A stretch of DNA of 64,000 bases. Origin: Tremella fuciformis. Lineage: Eukaryota; Basidiomycota; Tremellomycetes; Tremellales; Tremellaceae. Below are positions 50,321 to 60,600 of the stretch, one piece after another. The stretch spans positions 434,001 to 498,000 of the forward strand of contig CP136494.1 in assembly GCA_032768795.1 (NCBI GenBank), given 5' to 3'. The position numbers were made by a program, and so were the translations under genes. The notes below the pieces were generated by a model, which saw only the letters and a program-made list of their open reading frames with translations, was not told the origin of the DNA and ran no database searches. The first letter of the stretch is position 1, and each line of letters opens with the position of its first letter.

Positions 50321-50638
50321 CGACGGAAATAGGTGGTACGCTCACATGAGCTTGACTCATCTTCGAGTAACCTCGTCGAGGCTACTCGATCCTCGACGAG
50401 GTTGTGCCTCGACGAGGTTCACCCTCGACGAGGCAGAGAAGCTGCCACCAACGATAACTCCGCTTATAACGCCGACACCCTCGACGACCTTGTAGAATGC
50501 CGCCGCCTGTTGCCCTCCTCATCACTCATAGCAAGTGCTGAGCGGGCAACAGGTAAGTCCGAATGCATCACTCATAGCAAGTGCTGAGCGGGCAACAGGT
50601 GACCGGAATCCCATTGCCTCAGAGCTAAGATTCCGTCG
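50321..50638 (+). repeat. 3' LTR of Copia-A E6
   Basis: A 318 bp LTR, identical to the E6 5' LTR as far as I can read. Confidence 0.95.
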
Positions 50639-50643
50639 CAGAT

Positions 50644-50963
50644 GAGGATGTCACGACTTCCACGAGGCCTCTGAGAAAAGTTACTGGGCCCCTGTTGTCT
50701 TTGGACTGAGTTACTGGGGTCCATACCCGGGTCTACCTCCAGTTACTGTGGTCCATTCATGTAGAAGGGACGCTGCTCTATCCAGCCATGCTTTCAGATT
50801 TGGGCTGTGAGCAATGTGTGCGGAGAGATCAGATTCCGTGGGAAAGAGTACGGTCAAAAGGAGGATCTCCCAGCCTGGGCTTGACCACATGCCTGAGATC
50901 TCTTGATTGCCTCGTCTCATGTGAGTGAGATCTTGTATGATCCTCGGTGATGTCCCAGAAGTG
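50644..50963. repeat. Spacer with TTACTGGG-variant repeat fragment
   Basis: The stretch aaaagttactgggcccct (about 50676) through tgtgcggagagatcag (about 50830) resembles 45400-45575. The remaining bases up to the Gypsy-2 LTR show nothing that I recognise. Confidence 0.5.
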
Positions 50964-51382
50964 TGTCACGACGGCCACGCCCTCGACGACCTACGCACGT
51001 GACCGACACCTCTCACGTGCCCGACACGTGACCTACCTCGGGCTGGAGAACCTCGACGAGGGAGTAGACGTTGGATGAACGCGCGACGACGGGAAGCAGG
51101 CGTAGAGTCATATAGGATGCCCCGGGTGCCCGTCGTAGTTCTTCAGCACTCTCTGATTGAGTCTCATGGATCATCATTGACGATCTCACTCTCTCCGTGG
51201 CACGCAGCGTGGCTGAGTCGCACTCACGCTGTATCCTCGACGACCTTGTAACCTCGACGAGGATCCAACCTCGACAAGGATCCTACCTCGACATCCTCGT
51301 TTCTACCCCTTTTATCCTTTATCCTTGACTCTGATATTGTGCAAGAGGGCCTCTGCCAACGGGAGAGCGCAGCATCGTGACA
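50964..51382 (+). repeat. 5' LTR of Gypsy-2
   Basis: It begins TGTCACGACGG and ends CATCGTGACA (8 bp inverted TGTCACGA/TCGTGACA). A TATA-like catatagg is at 51109-51116, about 35 bases before the sequence complementary to the primer site (51145-51157). Confidence 0.92.
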
Positions 51383-51384
51383 GT

Positions 51385-51397
51385 ATCAGAGAGTGCT
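51385..51397 (+). other. Self-complementary primer binding site of Gypsy-2
   Basis: Two bases after the LTR, ATCAGAGAGTGCT is the exact 13-base reverse complement of AGCACTCTCTGAT at 51145-51157, close to the expected transcript start. It has the same 2-base offset (gt) as in Gypsy-1. Confidence 0.78.
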
Positions 51398-51547
51398 ACT
51401 ACCTCTTCGCACAACCACGCACATACCCCGGGGCATATGCCCATCGAGACTCGACGTTCGACATCACTCAACCCGAACCACGAGCACCAAGCTTTACCAC
51501 AGTCCCTTCGACTTCCTCCTGCTAGCCGGTCTAGCACACCCAACAAC

Positions 51548-54500
51548 ATGGCGGATCAGGCTTCCCTCGCTCAGATCCTGCAACAGCTCGTTGCCATCGA
51601 GGCTCGACGAGCCAACTCCCCCGCTCCCTCGACCAACGCATCATCGAGCGAGCCAAAGGCCAACCCCGACGGAAATAGGTAGTACGCTCACATGAGCTTG
51701 ACTCAGCCTCGAGTAACCTTGTCGAGGCACACACATCCTCGACGAGGTTCATCCTCGACGAGGTTCATCCTCGACGAGGTTCATCCTCGACGAGGCAGGG
51801 GAAGCTGCCACAACGATAACTCCGCATATAACGCCGACACCCTCGACGACCTTGTAGAATGCCGCCGCCTGTTGCCCTCCTCATCACTCATAGCAAGTGC
51901 TGAGCGGGCAACAGGTAAGTCCGAATGCATCACTCATAGCAAGTGCTGAGCGGGCAACAGGTGACCGGAATCCCATTGCCTCAGAGCTAAGATTCCGTCG
52001 TGGTAACGTCTCGTTCGACAAGTCGCGGTAGATAGAACGCGTCAACAAACTCGTCGACCTTGCCTACGTACCGCCAGCCTCGAAGTGGTCCTCCGTCATG
52101 CCATCTGTGCAGACGGTGAAAGAAGAGCGCAAGCTCAATGGGCGCGACAACTACGCCCAGTGGGTGCGCGAGATTCGAGTCGTCCTCGGATCCGCCGGCC
52201 TTGTCCCCCACATCACCAAGGACGCGTCAGTGATCCGAGCACTCGTCGAGGCTCGATATCCAGTGTCAAGTCCGGCAACAGCAGCCGAGACATCGAAGAG
52301 AGCAGTTGCTCTATACGAGCATGAGAAGGAGCAGTCCACCGCCCTCTCCACTCTCTACGGCAGTCTGACAGAGACTGTCCAAAATAAGCTTCCCTCGAGC
52401 CTGATCGACTTCGAGAATCCTCAACCGAAGGGGCTTTACGATCACCTGGTCACCACATATGGGGCCGATAACGGATCTCGCCTAGCCGAATTATGGTCAT
52501 CGATATTTGGCGAGACCATCCCAGAGAATGAGGACCCCGAACCTCATCTCACTGCTATCCGGTCACAGTTGGCCGAAATCACCTCCTCCGCCATCACTTC
52601 CAAGCTCACCCTTGAGCAATTCGCCAACCAGATCGGCGCATACGCCGCCATCCGTCGCCTACCGTCCTCATACGGCCTCCTCGCATCGACCTTCTACTCA
52701 GGGACCTCGTCGAACAAGATCCATCTCGACGAGGTTATCGATAGGGTCGCCGATGAACACCGCCGACGTCAACAAAAGGGCGAGAGCGTAAACGAGATGG
52801 GGATGCTCAGCAAATCTCTACCGAAACCGGCAGGCAAGAGATGCATCCACCATCCGGATCAGGGGAGGCACTCCACAGATGAGTGCTGGAAAGTGATTGG
52901 AGTGCCGAAGCACATCCAGGAGCAGAGGTCGGCAAAGGAAGCAGACAGGAGGAAGAAGCAAGGAGGACAAGCGGGGAAGGGAATGAAGGCGAGAGAGCAG
53001 AGCGAGTCAGGAGATGACTCATCAAGTGAGGCCAAGAGAGGCTCGTCGAGGGAGATAAAGGAGGAAGGCTATTATGCGACAGAGATCGCACTGCACGCCC
53101 ACGATAACCTTCCCTCCACTTCCATCATCATCGACAGCGGTGCTACAAGTCCGTTTATCAAGGACAAACACCTCCTCTCCCACCTCACCAAGCTCGACAA
53201 GCCCATCAAAATCCAGATCGGAGATGGGTCAATTGTCGAGGCTACACACTCCGGCCGCCTGACATTCGAGAACGTATGGTACAAGAACGCCCTCTATGTC
53301 CCTTCATTCTCGCACAACCTCCTCTCCACACAGCGCCTCGGTCCATACACAGGGACCCATTGGCGCTTCTCGAGTGACTCGGCTACATTGGTCGAGAAAG
53401 GAAAGGTCATCCTCCGGGGCAAGAAGCTCGGCAACCTATGGGTTGTAGACGACACACCGGTACGCACCACCTCGCGCATTCACCGAGCACTTCAGGCAAG
53501 AGAAAACACTGAAGCCAAAGACAACCGCCTCCTCACCTGGCACAAGCGCCTAGGTCACTCGAACATGAGGAAGGTCTGGGAGCTCGGGAAAGAGGGGAAG
53601 CTAGGCGCAAAATGGACGGGATTGTTTCGGAGAGTCGAATGCATGGATTGCCTGAAAGGAAAGGCAACGCGCTCGGCATCTCTACCTAACCCGCGTCGAG
53701 CCGGCAAACCCCTCGTCGAGGTATCAGTCGATCTATGGGGACCAGCGACCGTCCAGTCGAGAGAAGGCTTCCAATACTTCCTCACCTGCTACGACGACCA
53801 TAGCAAATTTGTGCAAGCTATACCAATCAAGAAGAAGTCGGATGCAGCCGAAGCACTACAAGACTACATCAAGTTGGCAGAGAATCAGCTTGATCGAACG
53901 GTCAAGACCATCCGCTCAGACCAAGGAGGCGAGTTCACGAGCAAGGAATTCAGCCACTGGTGTACAAGCAAGGGAATTGAGCATACCCTCACGCCGACCG
54001 ACGCACACAATCAAAACAGTCGAGTCGAGCGCGTCCATCTCACCATCCTCAATGACATCCGCACATGTCTCGCGGACTCGAACCTGTCAAGTCAATTCTG
54101 GGTCGACGCATTACGATATGTAGTCTTCACCAGAAACAGGCTACCAGACTCCCAAGGAAAAATCCCTGTCGCTCTCTTTCGACCACATCACGACATTGAC
54201 ATACGATATGAAGGAATGCAGCCATTTGGCCAACACTGCATCTATCGAGTTGTGAGCCCCGCATCAAAGCTCGACGAGCGGGGTCAATGCGGTCGACTGC
54301 TGGGATACACAGAAGGGAGCTGGGGCTACAAGGTGTTGACCCAAACCAACAGGGTCATCGCAAGTCGAGACGTTACATTCATCACGGGCAAGAAGACAAC
54401 GCCACGTTCAGATGAATCGCGACGGATCCTGGAGCCGCCTCAACCTGAACCTCGACAAGCATCGACGAGCCTCGACGAGGATGACGATACATCAATCGAG

Positions 54501-57500
54501 CTGAACGAGATAGTCGAGGCAGGGGAGGCACCAGAAGAAGAGGAACAAAGGGGAGAGATGGACGACATACCTCCCCAAGCCGTGCCAAGGCAAGGGAGAG
54601 GCTGGGCCAACGAATACATTCGAGAGGATGCACCGAGCCCGGAACCGAACCCCGACGACGGACCAGAGGATCCAGATCGTCGGCTAAACCAGCCCATAGA
54701 GGCCGATGCAGATGAACCAAGACGGTCCGGGAGACTAGCAGGTCAAGAGCCCAGTCATCACCCTCTGCACGACATCGACATGGACTATAACCGAGTAGCC
54801 ATCGAGCACGCGTTATCAGCCCAGTCACTCACCAACCCTCAGTCATACACCGAAGCTCGTCGAGCTGCAGACTGGGAGGAGTGGAACAGGGCCATGGACG
54901 AGGAGATGACAAAGATGGAGAAATACGGAGTGTGGGAGAAAGTCCCCAGAGAGAACCACCGCACCCTTACAGGCAAATGGGTCTTCACCCGCAAAATCGA
55001 CGGGGACACGGGCAAAGCAAGCCAATACAAGGCTAGATTCGTCGTGAGAGGGTTCCAACAAGTCTCAGGACGGGATTTCGACGAACTCTTTGCATCGGTC
55101 ACCCACAAGTCTTCATTCCGCCTATTCCTCACCATCGTTAACTACCTCGACTGGGAATGCGACCAAATCGACATCATCGGCGCATTCCTCAAGGCCAATA
55201 TCGACAAGGACATCTTCATCGAGCCACCAGAAGGCAGCGACATCGCCGCCGGACATGTCCTGCACCTCCGGAAATCACTCTACGGTCTCCGACAATCACC
55301 GCACTTGTTCAACAAGCGCCTCGACGAGTTCCTACGGGAGCTAGGCTTCAAACCGACCCTAGCGGATCCATGCATCTACTCGCTGCGACAAGGACACAAG
55401 CGGTGCATGATCTCAGTCCACGTTGACGACATGCTCATAGCTGGCAACGATCGATCAACAATCGACGAGATCAAACGGAAGATCAACAAGGAACTCGAGT
55501 GCAAGGACCAAGGACCGGTCTCTTACTTCCTCGGTATCAACATCTACCGAGATAGGCCAAACAAGAAGATGTACCTGTCGCAAGAGCACTACATCGAAGC
55601 AGTTCTTCAACGCTTCGGTGAACCCGGCAAAGCCTGCAAGACAATCTTGCCAGACGCAAAGCTCGTCGAGGCTACGCCAAAGGAGGTCGACGAGGCTCGA
55701 GATAAACCATATCCAGCACTCGCCGGGTCAATCCTCTATATTGCCACGATCACCCGACCCGACATCGCCTACGCAGCATCACTGCTCTGTCGCTTCATCA
55801 GCAAATGGTCACTCACACATTGGAGGGCTGCGAAGCACCTGTTAAGGTATCTGCGAGGGACATCTGATCTCGCGCTCACCTTCGACGCACATGCAGGAAG
55901 GAGAGCACTGCTAGGCTGGGCGGACGCAGATTGGGGTGGATGTCTCGACACACGTCGATCCACAACCGGCTACGTCTTCACCACATACGGGGGCATTGTG
56001 TCATGGAAAAGCAGGCGACAACCAACAGTCGCACTCTCGACGACACAGGCCGAACTTCTAGCATCAACAGAAGCGGGCAAAGAGGCAATATGGCTCAGGC
56101 AATTATTGAACGACCTCGACCTCGGTATAGATGGAGCAGTGCCCATCTACAACGACAATAATGGAGCCATTCAACTGGCCAAACATCAACACGGGTTCAA
56201 GCTGAACAAAGCATTCGACATGCGAGCCCAGTGGATACGAGAGCATCAAGCTGGTGGACTGCTTGAGCTCAAATACACACCAACGGACAGCAACCGAGCC
56301 GACATCCTGACCAAGAACCTTTCGGCCGAGAAGACGAGACAGCTTCGGCAGTTACTGGGCTTGGGAAGACAAGGAGAAGCAGAGCAGCAGAGTCAATAGA
56401 CATGCTCGCGAGGGGAGGCGACGGAAATAGGTAGTACGCTCACATGAGCTTGACTCAGCCTCGAGTAACCTTGTCGAGGCACACACATCCTCGACGAGGT
56501 TCATCCTCGACGAGGTTCATCCTCGACGAGGTTCATCCTCGACGAGGCAGGGGAAGCTGCCACAACGATAACTCCGCATATAACGCCGACACCCTCGACG
56601 ACCTTGTAGAATGCCGCCGCCTGTTGCCCTCCTCATCACTCATAGCAAGTGCTGAGCGGGCAACAGGTAAGTCCGAATGCATCACTCATAGCAAGTGCTG
56701 AGCGGGCAACAGGTGACCGGAATCCCATTGCCTCAGAGCTAAGATTCCGTCGAACCCGCCCGACACTTTCGATGGCTCAAAGCCGGAGAAACTCGAAGGA
56801 TTCCTCATGCAATGTAACATCGTCTTTCGGCTACAACCTTCGAAGTTCACAGAGGAGTCCAAGGTCATTTACGCCATCTCCTTTCTCAGAGGATTCGTTC
56901 AGGACGCTATCCAGCCTCTCGCGTCGGGAGATGAGCTAGACGAGAAGATCAGTAGCTTCCAGAGGCTGTCGAAATACTTGAGAGACAACTTCGGAGATCC
57001 CGACATCAAGGGCACCGCTCAGAGGCGATACTTCGACTTGAAGCAGACCGGATCAGCGGCAGAGTACTTCGCGAAGCTTAGGGAGTACCTGGCGGTCTTG
57101 GGATGGGAAGCCAACGAGCAAGCTAGAGCTAGGGCGCTCGAGGGCCTCTCAGACAATCTTCGAGACGAGGTTGCTCGGACCACAGTGGAGCTGGAGACCT
57201 TCGGAGAGCTTCAGTCCTATGTCATCAAGTTGGACAACAGGCTCAGGGCAAGGGAGGCTGAGAAGAAGGCAGAGGTCAAGCGGTACAAAGAAGCTCGACG
57301 AGGACCAGCCCCGACTACCCAGCAGCAAGTTGCTCTTCCTGCCTCGTCGACCTACCGACCTCTCCCGCCGATCCCGTCGACGCGTCCATCGCCAGCCCCT
57401 AGTGGCCCGCCTGGTTTCAGGTCAACGCCTCCTGGAGGTCTCGACCCTGCCGAACGTCAGAGGAGGAACGAGCAGCGCCTCTGCTTCCGATGCGGCGGAG

Positions 57501-57607
57501 TCGGTCATTTCGCCAACGCCTGTGTTCCCGGGCAACGACCTCCCGTTCCTCGAGGCAGCCCTGCACCCGGCCGACCTATCGTCAAGCAGGAGGACCCAAA
57601 AGCTTGA
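51548..57607 (+). CDS. gag: Gypsy-2 Gag, split by Copia-A E7
   Basis: The coding sequence is 51548-51666 joined to 56758-57607, 322 codons, continuous once E7 and one AACCC are removed. The N-terminus is MADQASLAQILQQL, the first ATG after the primer site. The capsid part contains TFDGSKPEKLEGF and FGDPDIKGTAQRRYF, a basic coiled stretch (RAREAEKKAEVKRYKEA) and a proline-rich linker follow, and a CCHC knuckle (CFRCGGVGHFANAC, about 57481) lies near the end. E7 separates the first 40 codons from the rest, so this copy cannot make Gag. The slippery C CCA AAA (57595-57601) lies just before the stop. Confidence 0.9.
51667..52000 (+). repeat. 5' LTR of Copia-A E7
   Basis: A 334 bp type II LTR with four CCTCGACGAGG units spaced by gttcat, two 46 bp units, and TATA-like catataacg near 51825. 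Confidence 0.95.
52098..56399 (+). CDS. gag-pol: Copia-A E7 Gag-Pol polyprotein, intact
   Basis: A 1433-residue polyprotein. Gag has LNGRDNYAQW near residue 13 and the CX2HX5HX4C knuckle near 249. Protease DSGA is near 345, pre-integrase WHKRLGH near 481 and CMDC near 515. Integrase D-D-E lies near 544, 606 and 642. Reverse transcriptase HVDD is at about 1108-1111, with histidine in place of the usual tyrosine, and RNase H WADADWGG is near 1274. The start is the first ATG after the primer site. Variant pattern: H, Q, NR, EAEQQSQ, again unique among the copies. Confidence 0.96.
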   Translation: MPSVQTVKEERKLNGRDNYAQWVREIRVVLGSAGLVPHITKDASVIRALVEARYPVSSPATAAETSKRAVALYEHEKEQSTALSTLYGSLTETVQNKLPSSLIDFENPQPKGLYDHLVTTYGADNGSRLAELWSSIFGETIPENEDPEPHLTAIRSQLAEITSSAITSKLTLEQFANQIGAYAAIRRLPSSYGLLASTFYSGTSSNKIHLDEVIDRVADEHRRRQQKGESVNEMGMLSKSLPKPAGKRCIHHPDQGRHSTDECWKVIGVPKHIQEQRSAKEADRRKKQGGQAGKGMKAREQSESGDDSSSEAKRGSSREIKEEGYYATEIALHAHDNLPSTSIIIDSGATSPFIKDKHLLSHLTKLDKPIKIQIGDGSIVEATHSGRLTFENVWYKNALYVPSFSHNLLSTQRLGPYTGTHWRFSSDSATLVEKGKVILRGKKLGNLWVVDDTPVRTTSRIHRALQARENTEAKDNRLLTWHKRLGHSNMRKVWELGKEGKLGAKWTGLFRRVECMDCLKGKATRSASLPNPRRAGKPLVEVSVDLWGPATVQSREGFQYFLTCYDDHSKFVQAIPIKKKSDAAEALQDYIKLAENQLDRTVKTIRSDQGGEFTSKEFSHWCTSKGIEHTLTPTDAHNQNSRVERVHLTILNDIRTCLADSNLSSQFWVDALRYVVFTRNRLPDSQGKIPVALFRPHHDIDIRYEGMQPFGQHCIYRVVSPASKLDERGQCGRLLGYTEGSWGYKVLTQTNRVIASRDVTFITGKKTTPRSDESRRILEPPQPEPRQASTSLDEDDDTSIELNEIVEAGEAPEEEEQRGEMDDIPPQAVPRQGRGWANEYIREDAPSPEPNPDDGPEDPDRRLNQPIEADADEPRRSGRLAGQEPSHHPLHDIDMDYNRVAIEHALSAQSLTNPQSYTEARRAADWEEWNRAMDEEMTKMEKYGVWEKVPRENHRTLTGKWVFTRKIDGDTGKASQYKARFVVRGFQQVSGRDFDELFASVTHKSSFRLFLTIVNYLDWECDQIDIIGAFLKANIDKDIFIEPPEGSDIAAGHVLHLRKSLYGLRQSPHLFNKRLDEFLRELGFKPTLADPCIYSLRQGHKRCMISVHVDDMLIAGNDRSTIDEIKRKINKELECKDQGPVSYFLGINIYRDRPNKKMYLSQEHYIEAVLQRFGEPGKACKTILPDAKLVEATPKEVDEARDKPYPALAGSILYIATITRPDIAYAASLLCRFISKWSLTHWRAAKHLLRYLRGTSDLALTFDAHAGRRALLGWADADWGGCLDTRRSTTGYVFTTYGGIVSWKSRRQPTVALSTTQAELLASTEAGKEAIWLRQLLNDLDLGIDGAVPIYNDNNGAIQLAKHQHGFKLNKAFDMRAQWIREHQAGGLLELKYTPTDSNRADILTKNLSAEKTRQLRQLLGLGRQGEAEQQSQ
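56419..56752 (+). repeat. 3' LTR of Copia-A E7
   Basis: A 334 bp LTR identical to the E7 5' LTR by eye, preceded by the purine tract cgaggggagg. Confidence 0.95.
57595..57601 (+). promoter_or_regulatory. Candidate -1 frameshift heptamer of Gypsy-2
   Basis: C CCA AAA fits the X XXY YYZ rule in the Gag register, one codon before the gag stop codon, and pol is open in the -1 frame. The nearest clear hairpin (CGAGAGG 57625-57631 with CCTCTCG 57654-57660) is 23 bases away, which is farther than usual, so the downstream stimulator is uncertain. Confidence 0.55.
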
Positions 57608-60600
57608 GGGACGCTGAGAACATACGAGAGGTCCAGCGGCCCCATCAACACATCCTCTCGGCCACCTCCCCTCCCCATTCACCTCCCAACCCCCCTGTAT
57701 CACAATCACCTTTAATCCCGAACCTCGACGAAGAAGTGAAAGATGAGAAGGCACTGGTTGCCACGGACGGAATAGCTAGTGATGAGGAGGCATGCATTCG
57801 TGGTGAGGTTTGCTGTTTAGGCAGAGAGCAGGCTGTCGTGTCAGGAAGCGTCAATCAAGTCGACGGGGTGAAGGTGCTGCTCGACACCGGGGCCACTGGT
57901 AACTTCGTCGACTCTGTGTTCGTTGAACGGCATCACATCCCCTGTTACCCACTCCCTCGACCCCGGCAACTCCTCCTCTTTGACGGTAAACCAAGCTCAG
58001 CAGGACAAGTAGAAAAGGGAGTGACGGGAACAGTAAAAGTCCTAGGCGGTGAAGGAAGGGAAGAGTTAGGTGTGACAACATTGGCAGGAGCGGACGTGGT
58101 GTTGGGATATGACTGGATGAAGGAGAACGGTGTGATATTGGATGCTGGAAGGAAGAAGGCGACAAGGAAGAGGACAGGCGGGAAAGAGACGAACCAGGAG
58201 AACGGACCACAGAACCTCGACGAGGTCTCTCGACTATCAGGAACATTGGAGACCAAGGCGGAAAGGCGACAAGGTAGACGAAGGAGCAGGCGATCGAAGG
58301 CGAACAGCATTGAGCTCCCATTCAATCGATGGGAGCAGAACCAGGGAAATACAGTCGAGCTATGCGGCACAGTGACCGAGGAGTTGAGCGAGAAAGAGGC
58401 ATACATCGACGTTCTACCCGACTATGACGAGTACAAACTCAGCCCAGAGGAGGAAGCAGCTGTGCAACATCTTGTCCCGGAGCGGTATCACAAATACCTC
58501 GAGGTCTTCCATCCTCGACGAGGGGTAGAGACGCTTGCTCCAAGTAGAGAATACGACCTACGCATCACGCTTAAACCTGGAGCCGACCTACGAGTGGCCC
58601 CGCTGTATAGCTTGAACCCAGATCAGATGGAGGCGCTCGACAAGTTGCTGGATCGAGAGAGAAAGGCTGGAAGGATTTGACCATCGAACTCGCCCTATGG
58701 CTCACCAAGCTTCTTCGTACCAAAGAAAGCCCAAGGGGAACTGAGAATGGTTGTCGACTATCGCAAGCTCAACGAGATGACGGTACCGGATGCATACCCG
58801 CTACCCCTGATATCCCAAGTGACCGACGACCTAGCCAAGTCGAGATACTACACGAAGCTCGACTTGCCGGGAGCATACCAGCTGCTCCGGATGGCTCCTG
58901 GACATGAGAAGTTCACTGCATTCCGTACCCCTCGAGGAATGTTCGAGTCACTGGTGGTGCGAGACGGACTTCGGAACGCGCCGAGCGTGTTCCAACACTT
59001 CTTGAACGAAGTCCTGCACGAATTCCTGGGAAAAGGGGTCATCATCTACATCGACGACATTCTCATCCATGCGGAGAACCTCGAGGAACTTAGGAGATTG
59101 ACTAAGGCGGTGCTGGAGGCGTTGCGGAAGGCTGGACTGTTTGTGAAGGCCTCTAAGTCGGAATTCGAGCAGACTAAGGTGAAGTTTTTGGGCTTCATCA
59201 TCTCGCACGAGGGCGTCGAGGCTGACAGTGGGTATGTCGAGGGTGTCCGCAATTTCCCTACCCCTCGAAACCTACACGAAACTCGACGATTCCTCGGCCT
59301 CGCGAGCTATTACCGACGCTTCGTACCGCAGTTCTCCAAGCTTGCTGGACCTCTCTCGCACCTCACAAGGAAGGATATCGACTTCCACTGGGGAGATGGA
59401 CAGCAGTGGGCGTTCGAGGAGATCAAGAGGCGAATGAGCGAGGCACCAGTGATCGCTCACTTCAACCCGACGTTCGAGACTATCATCCAGACAGACGCCT
59501 CGGTCTATGGGTGGGGGTTCATCATCTCGCAGGTGAACTCCTCGACAGGACAAGAACACCCTGTTGCAGTCGAGTCGGGTGCCTTTTCAGGAGCGGAGCT
59601 CAACTACACCACCACGGAGAAAGAGTTCCTCGCGATCGTTATGGCTTTTAAGCGGCGTCGACATCTCCTTCTGCAGGTCACCTCGACGATCTTGACCGAC
59701 CATCTCAACCTCACATACTGGATGGAGCCACAGAAACTCAGCCCTCGAGTTGCGACATGGGTGGATACCCTGGCTGGCTTCTCATACAAGATCGTCTACC
59801 GACCAGGGACCAAGGCAGCCTACCCGGACGCATTATCGAGGAGAGCCGACTACATTCCACAGGGCAAGGACGCAGAACCAGAGCTAGTCCAAGCCCTGCC
59901 AAGTTTCGACAAGGAGAGTACGGTCACATCCAGTCTGGGCTACATGTTGCGAGCGCTAGGAGAAGACGAGGAAGAAGGAGAAGACGAGGAAGAAGGAGAA
60001 GACGAGGAAGAAGGAGATGACGAGGGAGAATTGGAGGGATTGTCTCGAGGGGAATTGAAGGAAGGACAACAGGGAGATGAGGACTTGAGGGATACATTGG
60101 AGGAGCTTGGAGAGCTAAGAGGGGAGAAGAGGATTACGAAGGAGGAGAACCCAAGGGCATGGTCACTGGCGAAAAGACTGGGCCTCGACGAGGCAAGCAA
60201 GATCAAGTTCGACGAGGATGGCCTATTTAGAATCAACGGCCGACTCTACATCCCGGATATCAAGCAGGCAAGAGTAAAGGTCATGCGGGATCACCATGAG
60301 GGGCAATTGGCTGGACATCCTGGAGTTGCGAAGATGCTGGAGCTGGTTAGGAGGGAGTACTGTTGGTTGGGACTAAGACGGGATGTGGAGAAGTATGTGA
60401 GGGGGTGTGCAGTGTGTCAGCGGTGTAAACCGGTGCGTCAGCGTCCCCATGGACTGTTACACAGCCTGGAGATCGCTGACAGGCCATGGTCCTCGATATC
60501 CATGGACTTCATCGAGGAGCTTCCCGCCAGCTCGGGCTTCAACTCGATCCTTGTCGTCGTCGACCGGCTCACCAAATGGGCTATCTTCATTCCTACGACA

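Larger units (their letters stand above)
45594..50638 (+). mobile_element. Copia-A copy E6, complete
   Basis: E6 is flanked by CAGAT (45589-45593, 50639-50643), with 318 bp LTRs that look identical (45594-45911, 50321-50638). TGGTAACGTCTCG follows the 5' LTR and the purine tract gaggggagg (50312-50320) precedes the 3' LTR. It is a recent and apparently intact insertion. Confidence 0.96.
51667..56752 (+). mobile_element. Copia-A copy E7, complete, nested in Gypsy-2 gag
   Basis: E7 is flanked by AACCC (51662-51666, 56753-56757). LTRs are at 51667-52000 and 56419-56752, both 334 bp and identical as read. It has an intact gag-pol frame. It is younger than Gypsy-2. Confidence 0.96.
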
